Positions 9,844-19,936 are shown, counted from the first letter of the stretch. The stretch is DNA of 64,000 nt from Belliella kenyensis (GCF_022549675.1 NZ_JAKZGR010000007.1:186001-250000), one strand, 5' to 3'. A program made the numbers and translations. The notes: a model not told the origin generated them from the letters alone.

Positions 9844-10407
9844 ATGGCGAGTACTGCAGATTTCAAAAATGGAATGTGTTTAGAATTCAACAATGACATT
9901 TACACCATTGTGGAATTCCAGCATGTAAAACCTGGTAAAGGCGCGGCTTTTGTTAGGACCAAACTAAAGGGTTTGACGAGTGGAAAGGTCCTTGACAAAA
10001 CTTTTAACTCAGGAGAAAAAGTAACTACCGCTAGAGTAGAAAAGAGACCTCATCAATACTTATACGCTGATGATATGGGGCTTCATTTCATGGATACGGA
10101 GACTTTCGAGCAAGTAAGAATAGATGAAAAACTTATCGAAAGAGCTAACTTGATGAAAGAAGGCCAAATGGTAGATGTCCTTGTACATGCAGAGACAGAG
10201 ACTCCTCTCACGGTGGAGCTCCCTCCGTTTGTAGAGTTGATGATCACTTACACTGAGCCAGGCATCAAAGGCGATACAGCAACCAACGCCTTGAAACCAG
10301 CAACAGTAGAAACTGGTGCTACGGTCATGGTTCCCCTATTTGTAGAACAAGACATCATGATCAAAGTAGACACGCGTGATGGTTCTTACTCAGAAAGAGT
10401 AAAATAA
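9844..10407 (+). CDS. efp: Elongation factor P
   Basis: Relieves ribosome stalling at polyproline stretches. Three beta-barrel domains fit the 187 residues. The exposed loop [14 protein letters not shown] has a lysine at the tip, the position that other bacteria modify. The C-terminal domain has [20 protein letters not shown]. It is 26 nt downstream of fabH and about 100 nt upstream of accB. No modification gene (epmA or earP) is in the window. Confidence 0.96.
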   Translation: MASTADFKNGMCLEFNNDIYTIVEFQHVKPGKGAAFVRTKLKGLTSGKVLDKTFNSGEKVTTARVEKRPHQYLYADDMGLHFMDTETFEQVRIDEKLIERANLMKEGQMVDVLVHAETETPLTVELPPFVELMITYTEPGIKGDTATNALKPATVETGATVMVPLFVEQDIMIKVDTRDGSYSERVK

Positions 10408-10511
10408 TTTCTAAAACCTGTGTGATTTAGCTAACTTACACAGCATTGTTATTTATTTTAACCCAAACAAAAACTATAATCAGCCTGACTGATTTTTGAA
10501 CTTTACTTATT

Positions 10512-10982
10512 ATGAAAGCAAAAGAGATACAAGACCTGATAGATTTTATTTCAAACTCTGGACTTGCAGAGGTGAAAATCGAAACTGAAGAGTTCAAACT
10601 TTCCATAAAGAAAAATTCTGAAGCTCAATATGTAGCAGCTCCTGCTCCTGTTGCTGTAGCGGCACCAGCTCCTGCGCCAGCACCCGCTGCATCTACACCT
10701 GCTGCTCCTGCTGCACCTGCCAAAGAAGACACTTCTAAATATATCGAGATCAAATCCCCAATGATCGGGACATTCTATAAGACTCCAAACCCTGACTCAC
10801 CGGCATTTGTGAACGTAGGTGATACTATCAGCTCAGGACAGACAGTGTGTATTATCGAAGCCATGAAGCTTTTTAATGAAATTGAATCTGAAGTTTCTGG
10901 AAAAATCGTTAAAATTTTAGTAGAGAATGCTACTCCAGTAGAATACGATCAGCCATTGTTTTTGGTAGATCCAGCAGGTTAA
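10512..10982 (+). CDS. accB: Acetyl-CoA carboxylase biotin carboxyl carrier protein
   Basis: Carries biotin for acetyl-CoA carboxylase. It has an N-terminal helical domain, an Ala/Pro-rich linker (about 41-70), and the biotinyl domain with [12 protein letters not shown]; the biotinylated lysine would be Lys119. The motif reads AMKL rather than AMKM, a common variant. It is followed 29 nt later by accC. The 156-residue length is normal. Confidence 0.96.
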   Translation: MKAKEIQDLIDFISNSGLAEVKIETEEFKLSIKKNSEAQYVAAPAPVAVAAPAPAPAPAASTPAAPAAPAKEDTSKYIEIKSPMIGTFYKTPNPDSPAFVNVGDTISSGQTVCIIEAMKLFNEIESEVSGKIVKILVENATPVEYDQPLFLVDPAG

Positions 10983-11011
10983 TTTTATTTTATTTACCAA
11001 ACCCAAAAATT

Positions 11012-12361
11012 GTGTTTAAAAAGATACTTATAGCCAATAGAGGAGAGATTGCGCTCAGGGTGATCCGTACTTGTAAAGAGATGGGCATCAAAACTGTAGC
11101 TATATACTCCACCGCAGACAAGGACAGCTTACACGTTCGGTTTGCAGATGAGGCGGTCTGCATAGGTCCTCCCCCAAGTAGAGAATCTTATTTGAATATC
11201 CCTAGAATCATCGCCGCTGCGGAGATCACCAATGCTGATGCTATTCACCCTGGATATGGCTTCTTGTCTGAGAATGCCGAATTTTCCAGAATCTGTGAAG
11301 AATACAAAATCAAATTCATCGGTGCCAGCCCAGAGATGATCAATAAAATGGGTGACAAGGCTACCGCAAAAGCTACTATGAAAGAAGCTGGAGTGCCTAC
11401 CATCCCAGGATCGGAGGGTCTCCTTGAGTCCATGGAGCAAGGCATCAAAATAGCCAACGAAATGGGCTATCCTGTCATCCTAAAAGCAACTGCTGGCGGT
11501 GGTGGAAGAGGAATGCGAATCGTCAAGCAAGAAAGTGAATTCAAAAAAGCATGGGATGATGCTCGTCAAGAATCTGGAGCAGCTTTCGGTAATGATGGTC
11601 TTTACCTAGAAAAATTTGTCGAAGAACCTCGCCACATTGAAATACAAGTAGTCGGTGATAGCAACGGCAGAGCCTGTCACCTTTCCGAAAGAGATTGCTC
11701 TATCCAAAGAAGACATCAAAAACTTGTAGAAGAAACTCCCTCTCCATTCATCACGGACGAACTCCGAGAAGCTATGGGCAATGCAGCTATCAAAGGTGCT
11801 GAAGCTATAGGCTATGAAGGAGCTGGCACTATTGAGTTTCTAGTGGACAAGCATAGAAACTTCTACTTCATGGAGATGAATACCAGGATACAAGTAGAGC
11901 ATCCTATCACGGAAGAAGTGACTGATTTTGACTTGATCAAAGAGCAAATCAAAGTAGCTGCTGGAGAAAAAATATCAGGCAAAAACTATTATCCTAAGCT
12001 CTATGCAATGGAGTGCAGGATCAATGCCGAAGATCCTGCCAATGGATTCAGACCGAGTCCAGGGAAAATCATCAACCTTCACCTACCTGGTGGACGTGGC
12101 GTAAGAATCGATAGCCATGTATACGCAGGCTATGTGATCCCACCAAACTATGACTCGATGATTGCCAAGCTGATCGTAAGTGGTCAATCTAGAGATGAAG
12201 TCATCGTCAGAATGAAAAGGGCTTTGGAAGAATTTGTAATCGATGGAATCAAAACTACGATACCATTTCACATTGCCCTTTTGGAAAATGAGCAGTTTAA
12301 GCAAGGTGATTTTACAACAAAATTCCTTGAAACATTTGACTTTTCAGTAATCAAAAAATAA
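11012..12361 (+). CDS. accC: Acetyl-CoA carboxylase biotin carboxylase subunit
   Basis: ATP-dependent carboxylation of biotin on AccB; an ATP-grasp enzyme. Visible are the N-terminal [18 protein letters not shown], the glycine-rich ATP lid [14 protein letters not shown], the [16 protein letters not shown] segment and [15 protein letters not shown] with its catalytic residues. The start is GTG at 11012, giving the family-standard N-terminus [12 protein letters not shown]; 449 residues is normal. It ends the fabH-efp-accB-accC group and is followed by a clear terminator. Confidence 0.96.
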   Translation: MFKKILIANRGEIALRVIRTCKEMGIKTVAIYSTADKDSLHVRFADEAVCIGPPPSRESYLNIPRIIAAAEITNADAIHPGYGFLSENAEFSRICEEYKIKFIGASPEMINKMGDKATAKATMKEAGVPTIPGSEGLLESMEQGIKIANEMGYPVILKATAGGGGRGMRIVKQESEFKKAWDDARQESGAAFGNDGLYLEKFVEEPRHIEIQVVGDSNGRACHLSERDCSIQRRHQKLVEETPSPFITDELREAMGNAAIKGAEAIGYEGAGTIEFLVDKHRNFYFMEMNTRIQVEHPITEEVTDFDLIKEQIKVAAGEKISGKNYYPKLYAMECRINAEDPANGFRPSPGKIINLHLPGGRGVRIDSHVYAGYVIPPNYDSMIAKLIVSGQSRDEVIVRMKRALEEFVIDGIKTTIPFHIALLENEQFKQGDFTTKFLETFDFSVIKK

Positions 12362-12376
12362 GCTGATTTTCAATCT

Positions 12377-12412
12377 AATCAAAAAAGGCTGCTTATGCAG
12401 TCTTTTTTGATT
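12377..12412 (+). terminator. Rho-independent terminator after accC
   Basis: Inverted repeat AATCAAAAAAGGCTGC (12377-12392) / GCAGTCTTTTTTGATT (12397-12412) with loop TTAT. The stem carries its own A and T tracts, so it could act in both directions. Confidence 0.85.
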
Positions 12413-12438
12413 TTAGCACTCATATTGTCAATTCTAAG

Positions 12439-12810
12439 ATGTACGAATTCCAAACTATATATCAGTCCATAGGAGAAGATAAGATCAAAAAGCTAACCCA
12501 TCTTTTCTATCTACAAGTAAAGCAGACACCAGAACTCCTTGCCCTATACCCAGAGGAGCTAGATCCTGCTGAGGAAAGACTATTTCTCTTCTTGCAGCAA
12601 GTATTTGGTGGACCGCAGACCTACTCGGAGATGCGTGGTCACCCCATGCTGCGCAAAAGACATTTCCAATGGGCAATTGATGGTAACATGAGAAACAAAT
12701 GGCTCAACTGTATGTTTGCAGCAATGGATAAGGTCGAAATGGACCAGAATACCAGAGAAGCTATGTTGAAATACTTTGTCCAAGTAGCAAACCATATGGT
12801 CAATCAATGA
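12439..12810 (+). CDS. Truncated hemoglobin, group II (GlbO-like)
   Basis: A 123-residue 2-over-2 globin. The proximal histidine lies in HPMLRKRHFQWAID, which matches the group II signature, and the tryptophan typical of group II helix G is present in NKWLNCMFAAMD. Group II proteins bind oxygen or nitric oxide and are tied to redox or oxidative stress roles; the exact job here is unknown. Its stop codon overlaps the start of the acyltransferase gene (ATGA), so the two are translationally coupled. Confidence 0.88.
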   Translation: MYEFQTIYQSIGEDKIKKLTHLFYLQVKQTPELLALYPEELDPAEERLFLFLQQVFGGPQTYSEMRGHPMLRKRHFQWAIDGNMRNKWLNCMFAAMDKVEMDQNTREAMLKYFVQVANHMVNQ

Positions 12811-13544
12811 ACTTTTTGAGAACACTTTATACCGTTTATGGATTTTTGATCTTCTGCCTTAGTTTTCTGATTTTGTTTCCATTGATACTTTTGAGTATAT
12901 GGATTCCAGACATGAAAAAATATGGGAGAAAGATCAACAGGTTTTGGGCAAATTTGTACTTTCTGCTCATTTTCAAACCTATAAAAATAGAAGGCAAAGC
13001 GTATGTCAAAAAAGATCAAGCTTACATATTCGTTGCCAACCACTTCTCATACCTAGACATTGCGATGATGGGATTTGTGCCCGGCGATGTCGTATTTGTA
13101 GGTAAAAGTTCTCTGGGAAAAATCCCACTCTTCGGATACTATTTCAAGAAATTACACATTGCGGTCAATCGCTCTAGTGCTAGAAGTCGCGCTGAGGTGC
13201 TTTTGAGATCTAAGAATGTCTTGGAAAATGGTAGCAGCTTGGTCATATTTCCAGAGGGGGGGATGATCACTCAAAACCCACCTTTCATGAGTCATTTCAA
13301 AGATGGTGCATTTACTTTGGCCTTAGAAAAACAAATCCCAATTATTCCTGTCACTTTATCATATAATCATTTAATTTTACCTGATCAAAAATCCATTCGA
13401 CTTCACTTCAAGCGTGGGAAGATGACCTTTCATCCTGCTGTATCTACTCAGGGTTTGGGTAAGGAAAGCCTTCAAGATATCAAAAGGCACTGTTTTGATA
13501 CCATTCAGGCACAGCTATTGAAAGACAATGGAATGAATATTTAA
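12807..13544 (+). CDS. 1-acyl-sn-glycerol-3-phosphate acyltransferase (PlsC family)
   Basis: A membrane-associated acyltransferase of phospholipid synthesis. It has an N-terminal membrane helix (about 5-30), the catalytic HX4D box in NHFSYLD, the VFVGKSSLGKIPLFG substrate segment, and the FPEGG box. The 245-residue length is typical. It is coupled to the upstream globin gene by a 4-nt overlap and lies 14 nt before gatC. PlsC-like sequences also include ornithine-lipid enzymes, so the acceptor is inferred. Confidence 0.85.
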   Translation: MNFLRTLYTVYGFLIFCLSFLILFPLILLSIWIPDMKKYGRKINRFWANLYFLLIFKPIKIEGKAYVKKDQAYIFVANHFSYLDIAMMGFVPGDVVFVGKSSLGKIPLFGYYFKKLHIAVNRSSARSRAEVLLRSKNVLENGSSLVIFPEGGMITQNPPFMSHFKDGAFTLALEKQIPIIPVTLSYNHLILPDQKSIRLHFKRGKMTFHPAVSTQGLGKESLQDIKRHCFDTIQAQLLKDNGMNI

Positions 13545-13558
13545 GTAAATTGTAAGTT

Positions 13559-13846
13559 ATGAAAATCGACACCAATACTTTAAAGAAAATTGCCCACTTA
13601 GCCAGACTTGAATTTGATCAAGCCAGTGCTGAGAAAATGACCCAAGACATGAGTCAAATCCTAGATTGGGTGGAGCAACTAAATGAAATAGACACTGATA
13701 AAGTGGAACCGATCACTACCATGTCCTCAGAAATAAATGTATTGCGAGAAGATAAAGTAGGCGAGCACTTAGCACATGAAAGTGGCCTCAAAAATGCACC
13801 ACAGCGTGACTCTGATTACTTCCGCGTTCCAAAGGTTCTAGAATAA
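13559..13846 (+). CDS. gatC: Asp-tRNA(Asn)/Glu-tRNA(Gln) amidotransferase subunit C
   Basis: Small clamp subunit (95 residues) of the GatCAB amidotransferase that converts mischarged Glu-tRNA(Gln) or Asp-tRNA(Asn). It shows the family pattern: IAHLARLEFDQASAEKM, LDWVEQLNEIDTDKVEPI, LREDKVGEHL and the C-terminal YFRVPKVLE. gatA and gatB are not in the window. Its TAA overlaps the next ATG (TAATG). Confidence 0.94.
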   Translation: MKIDTNTLKKIAHLARLEFDQASAEKMTQDMSQILDWVEQLNEIDTDKVEPITTMSSEINVLREDKVGEHLAHESGLKNAPQRDSDYFRVPKVLE

Positions 13847-16656
13847 TGACCATAGAAAATCAACGAAAAATATCCAATATCATTTTCAAAGGCCTACCAG
13901 GAGCGCTTGCAGCTTTTGGAGGCCTTTTCCTCTTGATTCTCTTTTTCACCAATCCCTATCCTGTATCTAGGTTATTGAATGGTTATTTTATTGAACCTAT
14001 TCTTACACCACTTCAGCTTACCAAGCTAGGCACAGATATCTTTAGTATAGATGTGGAGAATTATATAGTTTTCCAAAATATTGAATCACTTCCCCAAAAT
14101 CTCTCCCCCTTTTTTCATCAATCAATTGGAGTACTCTGCTTATTGTTGATTTCGTTAGGAACCTCATTGGTCAGTACTTTCAAGCGAATGTATTTCATAG
14201 GTGGAGCAGCTGGAATTATTTTCTTACTCACTTTTTCAGGATTGAGCGGGCTTAACTTGATGACTGTAGGTGGCAATCTTCCCTTGATCATCATGATGAG
14301 TGCGTCCCTGCTCCCTATTGGATTTATTTCCTTTTTCAAAAGTCATTGGACTTTACTTCAAAGATTGATCTTAGTCACTTCCATCCAGACGCTTGCATTT
14401 GTTTTTCTTATCTACCTTTCTCCCATAGAAGAGCCATTTTTGTATGTCTCAGAGAACCTTACCTTGCCTTTAGCTGTCATTTCATGCCTATTCCTTTTCC
14501 ATATTGGTCATGCCTTTATCTCAGGAAGTACAATATTTTTACTGAAGCTAAATCAAGGTGTCAAGCTCAAAATCAGCTGGCATATCACCATATTGAGCTC
14601 ACTTTACTTTCTCCTCGTACTATTTACCCTGCTAGAGCTGATGGGTGAAGTGAGCCTTCCCTTCCCCACCCTTCCACCGATTGTATTGATGATCTTGGCT
14701 GGTCTATTAGGGTACTATGTGCTACAATTTAAAATTGATCAGACAACCCAAGTTTATGACCATCCCATAGTGGGGCCATCATGCTACCTTATTGGTTTTG
14801 CAATTTGTATATTGACATGGAATAAAGGACTCTACACAGAAAATCAAGCCCTGATAGACTTTCTTAATCACACCTTTCTGTATGGTCAGATTGCTTTGAG
14901 TTTATTGTTTTTTGGCTATCTGATGACCAATTTTTCAAGCATTATCAATCAGGGGAGTGAAATAGAAAAAGTGCTATTCAAGCCACAGTTTTTCGCTTAC
15001 TTTCACATGAGAATTGGTTCAGTGATGACTTTGGTCATTTTGGTGATTTTCGCAAACGGCATCATCGTCACGCAGCTTTCAAGTGCCTCTTCGATTTTCA
15101 GCGCTGATTATTATTACATGACAGACAGGCCGCAGCATGCTCGTATCCTTTATGAAAATGCCTGGGATCAGTATCATCGCAATGATAGGGTGAAAAATAT
15201 GACGGCACATTTATATTTCTCAGAAAAACAGCCAGCATTAGGTCTCAGACATTTGGAGGAGAGTTTTGATTTTGCTCCAAGCATATTGAACATTATACTC
15301 TATTCCAATAAGCTTCATCAATCCAATAAAGTGCTTGACGCCATTTTTTACCTAGAAAAGGGGCTTGAAAAATTTCCTAAAAACGAATACTTAGCCAATA
15401 ACTTGGCCTTACTCTATGCCAAGACAAACAGGCCAAAAGAAGCCATTTCAGTTTTAAAAGACCTAGAAGATCCCTCGGAAGTAGTAAAAGCCAACCTTTT
15501 GGCTTTAGCCGTAAGACACCAAATAGATTTGGAAAAAGATGTAGAACCAAAAGACGACCCTATTCAGCACATCAATTTGCTAGCTTTGGAAAACAAAAAA
15601 GGGAATTTTGCTGACTTTACAGTTGATTTTCAGCAGGTCCCTAATATAGAGATCGTGAAAGCTGCTGCTATTAGAAACCAATGGAGCAATCATACAAATA
15701 GTCCTCTGACAACAGATCTAAGCTACATAGATAGCCTGATTTCCATTGCTCAAACTGGTCTACATGAAAGAAATTTTTTAGGGTCCAGAATCATAAGATT
15801 GATCCAAGACGATGAGATCAACGAAGCCCTAAAATACCTTTCTGGAGCAGTAATCACTTATCCTAATCAAGCCGAAGAATTCCAATTGCTAGCTGCGGAC
15901 CTCTTGATCAGTCAGGTGGATTTGGAAAAAGCAGCCAAGGAGCTGGCACTTGCAGTGGCTACCCAAAGTACGAAAATCAAACCCCATCATCTTGCAGTGC
16001 TATATTTTGGAGATCGAGAAGCAGCAGCAAAAGCCTATATCGAAAGATTTCAAGCATCTTTTCCACCATGGATGACATTTGAGCTTAATGGTGAATTGAT
16101 AAGCAATGACCAAGTGGCTTTTTTTAGAATATTGGGAAAGTTTCATCAAAAAACAGGTAAGCAACTTCTGGCAGAAATGAATATGCTTTCGGCTGACAAT
16201 CTAAAAACAGACTTGGCTTATTTTCTCATGCTTCACAAAGCACATTGGTTCAGCATGGAGGAAATGAAACTCTTGAAGTCCATTTTAACACAATCAGAAA
16301 ATACCATATGGGATGAAGATGAATTTGATAGCTATGTGGCATATTTGAAAAACGGAAAAACTGATAAGCTGCCCAAAAACATCAAAAAACTCATCAAACC
16401 TGAATTATCCCCTACTAGAAATGCCTATTTGACACCTTTGATTCTTTTAGAAGTTGCTCAATTGAATGATGCTTTGCAAAGATATGAGATCCTTCAAGAA
16501 GCGATACAGCACAACAAAGATCCTAAATTGTGGATGGCTTACGCAAAAGAAAGCAGAACAATCGGACTTGGCAATTACGCAACCAAAGCGTTGGAGGAGT
16601 TGGCAAATTGGGTAGAAAAGAATGAGTTTGAGAAATTATTGATGGAAAACCTTTAA
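13846..16656 (+). CDS. Large membrane protein with C-terminal TPR domain, function unknown
   Basis: I do not recognise a named family. The first 420 or so residues form about a dozen hydrophobic segments; the remaining 500 are soluble and helical with TPR-like repeats (YFSEKQPALGLRHLEESF; NNLALLYAKTNRPKEA; KVLDAIFYLEKGLEKFPKN). A plausible layout is a polytopic inner-membrane anchor with a TPR scaffold. It starts in the stop codon of gatC (1-nt overlap), so it is translationally coupled. About 200 nt without a gene follow. Codon use resembles its neighbours, so it is likely a lineage-specific core gene. Confidence 0.75.
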   Translation: MTIENQRKISNIIFKGLPGALAAFGGLFLLILFFTNPYPVSRLLNGYFIEPILTPLQLTKLGTDIFSIDVENYIVFQNIESLPQNLSPFFHQSIGVLCLLLISLGTSLVSTFKRMYFIGGAAGIIFLLTFSGLSGLNLMTVGGNLPLIIMMSASLLPIGFISFFKSHWTLLQRLILVTSIQTLAFVFLIYLSPIEEPFLYVSENLTLPLAVISCLFLFHIGHAFISGSTIFLLKLNQGVKLKISWHITILSSLYFLLVLFTLLELMGEVSLPFPTLPPIVLMILAGLLGYYVLQFKIDQTTQVYDHPIVGPSCYLIGFAICILTWNKGLYTENQALIDFLNHTFLYGQIALSLLFFGYLMTNFSSIINQGSEIEKVLFKPQFFAYFHMRIGSVMTLVILVIFANGIIVTQLSSASSIFSADYYYMTDRPQHARILYENAWDQYHRNDRVKNMTAHLYFSEKQPALGLRHLEESFDFAPSILNIILYSNKLHQSNKVLDAIFYLEKGLEKFPKNEYLANNLALLYAKTNRPKEAISVLKDLEDPSEVVKANLLALAVRHQIDLEKDVEPKDDPIQHINLLALENKKGNFADFTVDFQQVPNIEIVKAAAIRNQWSNHTNSPLTTDLSYIDSLISIAQTGLHERNFLGSRIIRLIQDDEINEALKYLSGAVITYPNQAEEFQLLAADLLISQVDLEKAAKELALAVATQSTKIKPHHLAVLYFGDREAAAKAYIERFQASFPPWMTFELNGELISNDQVAFFRILGKFHQKTGKQLLAEMNMLSADNLKTDLAYFLMLHKAHWFSMEEMKLLKSILTQSENTIWDEDEFDSYVAYLKNGKTDKLPKNIKKLIKPELSPTRNAYLTPLILLEVAQLNDALQRYEILQEAIQHNKDPKLWMAYAKESRTIGLGNYATKALEELANWVEKNEFEKLLMENL

Positions 16657-16771
16657 CTTATCGCACCGTTTATCAAAAGCGTTTTCCGAATTACATACTT
16701 TTGATTAATTTGGGAGCAGAAATCCTTAATTGACAACAAGCTGTCATTTCGAAAATGCGCTATACAAAAAG

Positions 16772-16789
16772 GCCTGGCTCAAGTCAGGC
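16772..16789. terminator. Possible hairpin terminator between the membrane/TPR gene and the ABC gene
   Basis: GCCTGGC (16772-16778), loop TCAA, GTCAGGC (16783-16789) form a stem with one G-U pair. There is an A run before it but no T run after it, so the signal is weak for the plus strand. The rest of 16657-16862 shows no gene. Confidence 0.35.
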
Positions 16790-16862
16790 TTGAAAAGTTC
16801 AAGATAGGCCACCTCACCGTTCCAAGCAAGTGCAAAACTTGTCCAATTAAATTTTAAAACAG

Positions 16863-17585
16863 ATGAAAAAAATTATTGAAACATCCGACATCAAAAAAAT
16901 CTACAAAATGGGGTCTGAAGAAGTTAGAGCTTTGAAGTCCGTTTCAATATCCGTCAATAAAGGAGAGTACGTAGCCTTCATGGGCCCTTCAGGTTCTGGA
17001 AAATCCACCCTCATGAATATCATAGGCTGTCTAGACACTCCTACCGACGGCACCTATATTTTGAATGAAAAAGATGTCAGTGACATGTCTGAAAACGAAC
17101 TCGCTGAGATCAGAAACAAGGAAATTGGCTTTGTCTTCCAGACATTCAACCTACTTCCCAGAGCATCATGTTTGGAGAATGTCGCCTTGCCATTGATCTA
17201 TGCAGGATACAATAAATCAGATCGAGAAGAAAAAGCTTTTCAGGCTTTGAAAAATGTGGGCTTGGCAGATCGTGTACATCACAAGCCAAATGAGCTTTCT
17301 GGAGGTCAGAGACAAAGGGTAGCCATCGCCAGGGCCTTAGTGAATGACCCTAGTATCATTCTCGCAGATGAACCTACAGGTAACTTGGACACCAAAACCT
17401 CCTACAGCATCATGGAGCTTTTTCATGAATTGCATCAAAAGGGCAACACCATCATCATGGTGACACACGAAGATGATATAGCCCATTATGCACACCGTGT
17501 GATTCGACTAAGAGACGGACTCGTGGAGACTGACGAAATCAATCCAAATCCTACCCGTGCTCAAATTGTTCAAATAGAAGAGTAA
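16863..17585 (+). CDS. ABC transporter ATP-binding protein (LolD/MacB type)
   Basis: A 240-residue ATPase with Walker [11 protein letters not shown] (about 42-51), Q-loop [18 protein letters not shown], signature [15 protein letters not shown], Walker [13 protein letters not shown] and the switch histidine in MVTHEDD. The [16 protein letters not shown] segment is typical of the MacB/LolD/FtsE branch, which drives lipoprotein extraction or tripartite efflux. No permease lies next to it here, so the partner must be encoded elsewhere. Confidence 0.9.
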   Translation: MKKIIETSDIKKIYKMGSEEVRALKSVSISVNKGEYVAFMGPSGSGKSTLMNIIGCLDTPTDGTYILNEKDVSDMSENELAEIRNKEIGFVFQTFNLLPRASCLENVALPLIYAGYNKSDREEKAFQALKNVGLADRVHHKPNELSGGQRQRVAIARALVNDPSIILADEPTGNLDTKTSYSIMELFHELHQKGNTIIMVTHEDDIAHYAHRVIRLRDGLVETDEINPNPTRAQIVQIEE

Positions 17586-17612
17586 TTTGACCTTATTGTC
17601 CAAATAGAATGT

Positions 17613-17620
17613 TATTTTTG
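17613..17620 (+). promoter_or_regulatory. Candidate -7 element before the cobalamin adenosyltransferase gene
   Basis: TATTTTTG matches TAnnTTTG and lies 45 nt before the ATG at 17665. Possible TTG -33 elements at 17596 and 17587 sit at imperfect distances. Confidence 0.35.
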
Positions 17621-17664
17621 TGCTTCTAAAGTGAAGCAGATAGGTTTGTTCAACAAGGGGATAT

Positions 17665-18213
17665 ATGAAAATATACACAAAAACAGGAGATCAAGGGACA
17701 ACTTCCCTTCTAGGAGGTAAACGTGTTCCCAAAGGACATCCAAAAATTGATGCATATGGGACAGTCGATGAATTGAATGCTTTCATCGGACTACTCAGAG
17801 ATCAAGAAGTCAATAAGGGAAGAATAGATATCCTCAAAGAAATTCAAGATAGGCTTTTCACGATAGGTGCTACTTTGGCGACCGAAGTAGGTAAGACCAA
17901 TGTAAAAAGACCAGATATCCACGAAGATGATTTGGAAATCCTCGAGCGTGAAATAGACGCCATGGAGACAAAATTACCACCTTTGAAACATTTTATTCTC
18001 CCAGGTGGACACCAAGCCGTCTCTTTCTGTCATGTGGCTAGGACAGTGTGTAGGAGAACTGAGCGAGCAGTAATAGACCTAATGGAAATAGAGACCGTTG
18101 ACGAGATTTTAGTTAAATATTTAAATAGACTTTCTGACTATCTTTTTGTACTTGGACGATTGATGGCAATCGAACTTGACGTAGAAGAAGTAATTTGGAA
18201 TCCAAGATCATAA
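17665..18213 (+). CDS. Cob(I)alamin adenosyltransferase (PduO/MMAB type)
   Basis: Transfers the 5'-deoxyadenosyl group of ATP to cob(I)alamin, making coenzyme B12. The ATP-binding N-terminus KIYTKTGDQGTTSLLGGKRV is diagnostic, followed by DAYGTVDELNAFIGLLRD and the helical core with CRRTERAVIDL and LNRLSDYLFVLGRLMA. The 182 residues fit the PduO-type trimer. It is 4 nt upstream of ilvE; the two are likely co-transcribed, though without an obvious metabolic link. Confidence 0.93.
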   Translation: MKIYTKTGDQGTTSLLGGKRVPKGHPKIDAYGTVDELNAFIGLLRDQEVNKGRIDILKEIQDRLFTIGATLATEVGKTNVKRPDIHEDDLEILEREIDAMETKLPPLKHFILPGGHQAVSFCHVARTVCRRTERAVIDLMEIETVDEILVKYLNRLSDYLFVLGRLMAIELDVEEVIWNPRS

Positions 18214-18217
18214 ACAG

Positions 18218-19285
18218 ATGAATACGACATTAACCATTGACATCAATAAGACCTCCAAGTCTAAAATAGCATCTACCAATTTTGATGATTTAAAATTTGG
18301 ACAAACCATCAGTGACCACATGTTTGTGGCAGAATTTGAAAATGGAAACTGGGGGAATTTCCGTATTGAACCCTATGCGCCTCTTCAGCTCAATCCTGCC
18401 AATGCCACTTTGCATTATGGTCAGTCTGTGTTTGAAGGTATGAAAGCCTACAAGAATGCAGATGGAGAAGTATTGATCTTCAGAGCTGATGCCAATCAAC
18501 AAAGATTAAACGAATCCGCAAGGAGAATGTGCATACCTGAGGTTCCAGAAGAGATATTCATGGAAGGTTTGAAAACCTTGATTCAAGTGGATGCAGATTG
18601 GATTCCAAACAAACCTGGGTATTCCCTGTATATCAGACCATTTGTATTTGCCACAGATGACTACTTAGGCATAAGACCTTCTGAAAAATACAAATTCATC
18701 ATCTTCACTTGTCCAGTAGGAAACTACTACGCCAAGCCTGTATCTGTAAAAGTAGAAACCAAATATACCCGCGCTGCGGAAGGTGGAACAGGATCTGCCA
18801 AAGCTGCTGGCAACTATGCAGGATCACTTTATCCCGCACTTCTGGCACAGAAAGAAGGTTTCGATCAGCTTCTGTGGACAGATGGCAAATCTCATCAGCA
18901 TATCGAGGAAAGTGGCACCATGAACGTCATGTTCATGATCAACGACACACTCATCACAGCTCCCACCACCACAGGCACCATTCTAAAGGGCATCACTAGA
19001 GACTCTGTATTGACCCTAGCAAAAGAGATGGGTGTCAAGGTAGAAGAAAGATTTCTTCGTGTCACTGAACTTGAAGATGCTTTGGTATCAGGATCTTTGA
19101 AGGAGGCTTTCGGGACTGGCACAGCTGCTACCATAGCCCATATCGCCAAAATCCACGTAAATGGAAATGACTATGAACTGCCTGAAAAAGATCAATCAGC
19201 TTTTAGCAATCAGGTATTGGACAAATTGGATCAAATCAAATACGGCAAAACGGAAGACAACCACGGCTGGATCATCAAGCTCTAA
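18218..19285 (+). CDS. ilvE: Branched-chain amino acid aminotransferase
   Basis: Class IV PLP aminotransferase of about 355 residues, the long type related to eukaryotic BCAT. It shows NPANATLHYGQSVFEGMKAY near residue 60, the YIRPFVFATDDYLGIRPS segment, the PLP lysine in the GTGSAKAAGNYAGSL region, and ESGTMNVMF with APTTTGTILKGITRDSVL for cofactor phosphate binding. It catalyses the last step of leucine, isoleucine and valine synthesis and the first of their breakdown. A terminator follows. Confidence 0.94.
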   Translation: MNTTLTIDINKTSKSKIASTNFDDLKFGQTISDHMFVAEFENGNWGNFRIEPYAPLQLNPANATLHYGQSVFEGMKAYKNADGEVLIFRADANQQRLNESARRMCIPEVPEEIFMEGLKTLIQVDADWIPNKPGYSLYIRPFVFATDDYLGIRPSEKYKFIIFTCPVGNYYAKPVSVKVETKYTRAAEGGTGSAKAAGNYAGSLYPALLAQKEGFDQLLWTDGKSHQHIEESGTMNVMFMINDTLITAPTTTGTILKGITRDSVLTLAKEMGVKVEERFLRVTELEDALVSGSLKEAFGTGTAATIAHIAKIHVNGNDYELPEKDQSAFSNQVLDKLDQIKYGKTEDNHGWIIKL

Positions 19286-19300
19286 TTAATCTTGACAAGT

Positions 19301-19348
19301 AAGGCCTGTGAGGTTGAATAAAAGCAACCTCACGGGTCTTTCTTTATT
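19301..19348 (+). terminator. Rho-independent terminator after ilvE
   Basis: Stem CCTGTGAGGTTG (19305-19316) / CAACCTCACGGG (19325-19336), extended by flanking AAGG and TCTT, loop of 8 nt, then a T-rich tail. Confidence 0.85.
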
Positions 19349-19417
19349 TTGATTTAGAACCAAAACCTTAAGTATCAGCCAGTGCCACGATCCTGCCTAT
19401 CGTTAAGTTATATAGCT

Positions 19418-19936
19418 ATGCAATTACCCATCAGGACTTTTCTTTTTTCAGCATTTTTTATTGGTCTTTGCTTTCAGGCCTATGGTCAAAAATTTATTTT
19501 ACTTCAAAAAGGCAACAACCAAAAAACAAGATTGAAGTATGAAATAGGTGAATCTTTCACTTATCAAACAAAAAACAATGCTTACTACATCACAGATGTC
19601 ATCAAAGACATAGAAAAAGATATCATCATCCTTTCGGAAAATATCCTAAGACCTGAAGATATCACATCAGTCTATATTCATGACAAAGATCCAAGAAACC
19701 ACACCCTAAGAAACCTTTCCAAATTGAGCTATGGCGGAGGGGCATTATGGCTGACTACCAACTTGGTAAACAATCTGTATCAGGAGAAAAACTGGAAAGT
19801 CGATGAAAGTGCTTTGATCGGTACTGGAGTTCTCCTTGGGACAGGATTTGCACTATCCAAAGTGCGCTACAAGCATTTCAAGCAGCAAGGTAGAAAAAAG
19901 ATAAAGCTGATCATTCTCTATGATGATGCATCTTAG
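19418..19936 (+). CDS. Exported protein of unknown function
   Basis: I do not recognise a family. The ATG at 19418 gives 172 residues with a signal peptide (MQLPIRTFLFSAFFIGLCFQAYG, probable cleavage before QKFILLQKG). The mature part begins with a beta-rich region (LKYEIGESFTYQTKNNAYYITDVI) and later has a hydrophobic Gly-rich stretch (IGTGVLLGTGFALSKV). A GTG at 19382 would extend the frame but puts charged residues before the signal peptide, so I reject it. It lies just upstream of prfB. Confidence 0.65.
   Translation: MQLPIRTFLFSAFFIGLCFQAYGQKFILLQKGNNQKTRLKYEIGESFTYQTKNNAYYITDVIKDIEKDIIILSENILRPEDITSVYIHDKDPRNHTLRNLSKLSYGGGALWLTTNLVNNLYQEKNWKVDESALIGTGVLLGTGFALSKVRYKHFKQQGRKKIKLIILYDDAS

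Noticed and set aside
10418-10443. Terminator between efp and accB (CTGTGT/ACACAG)
   Set aside because: Only a 6-bp stem with a 14-nt loop and no clear T tract directly after; too weak to list.
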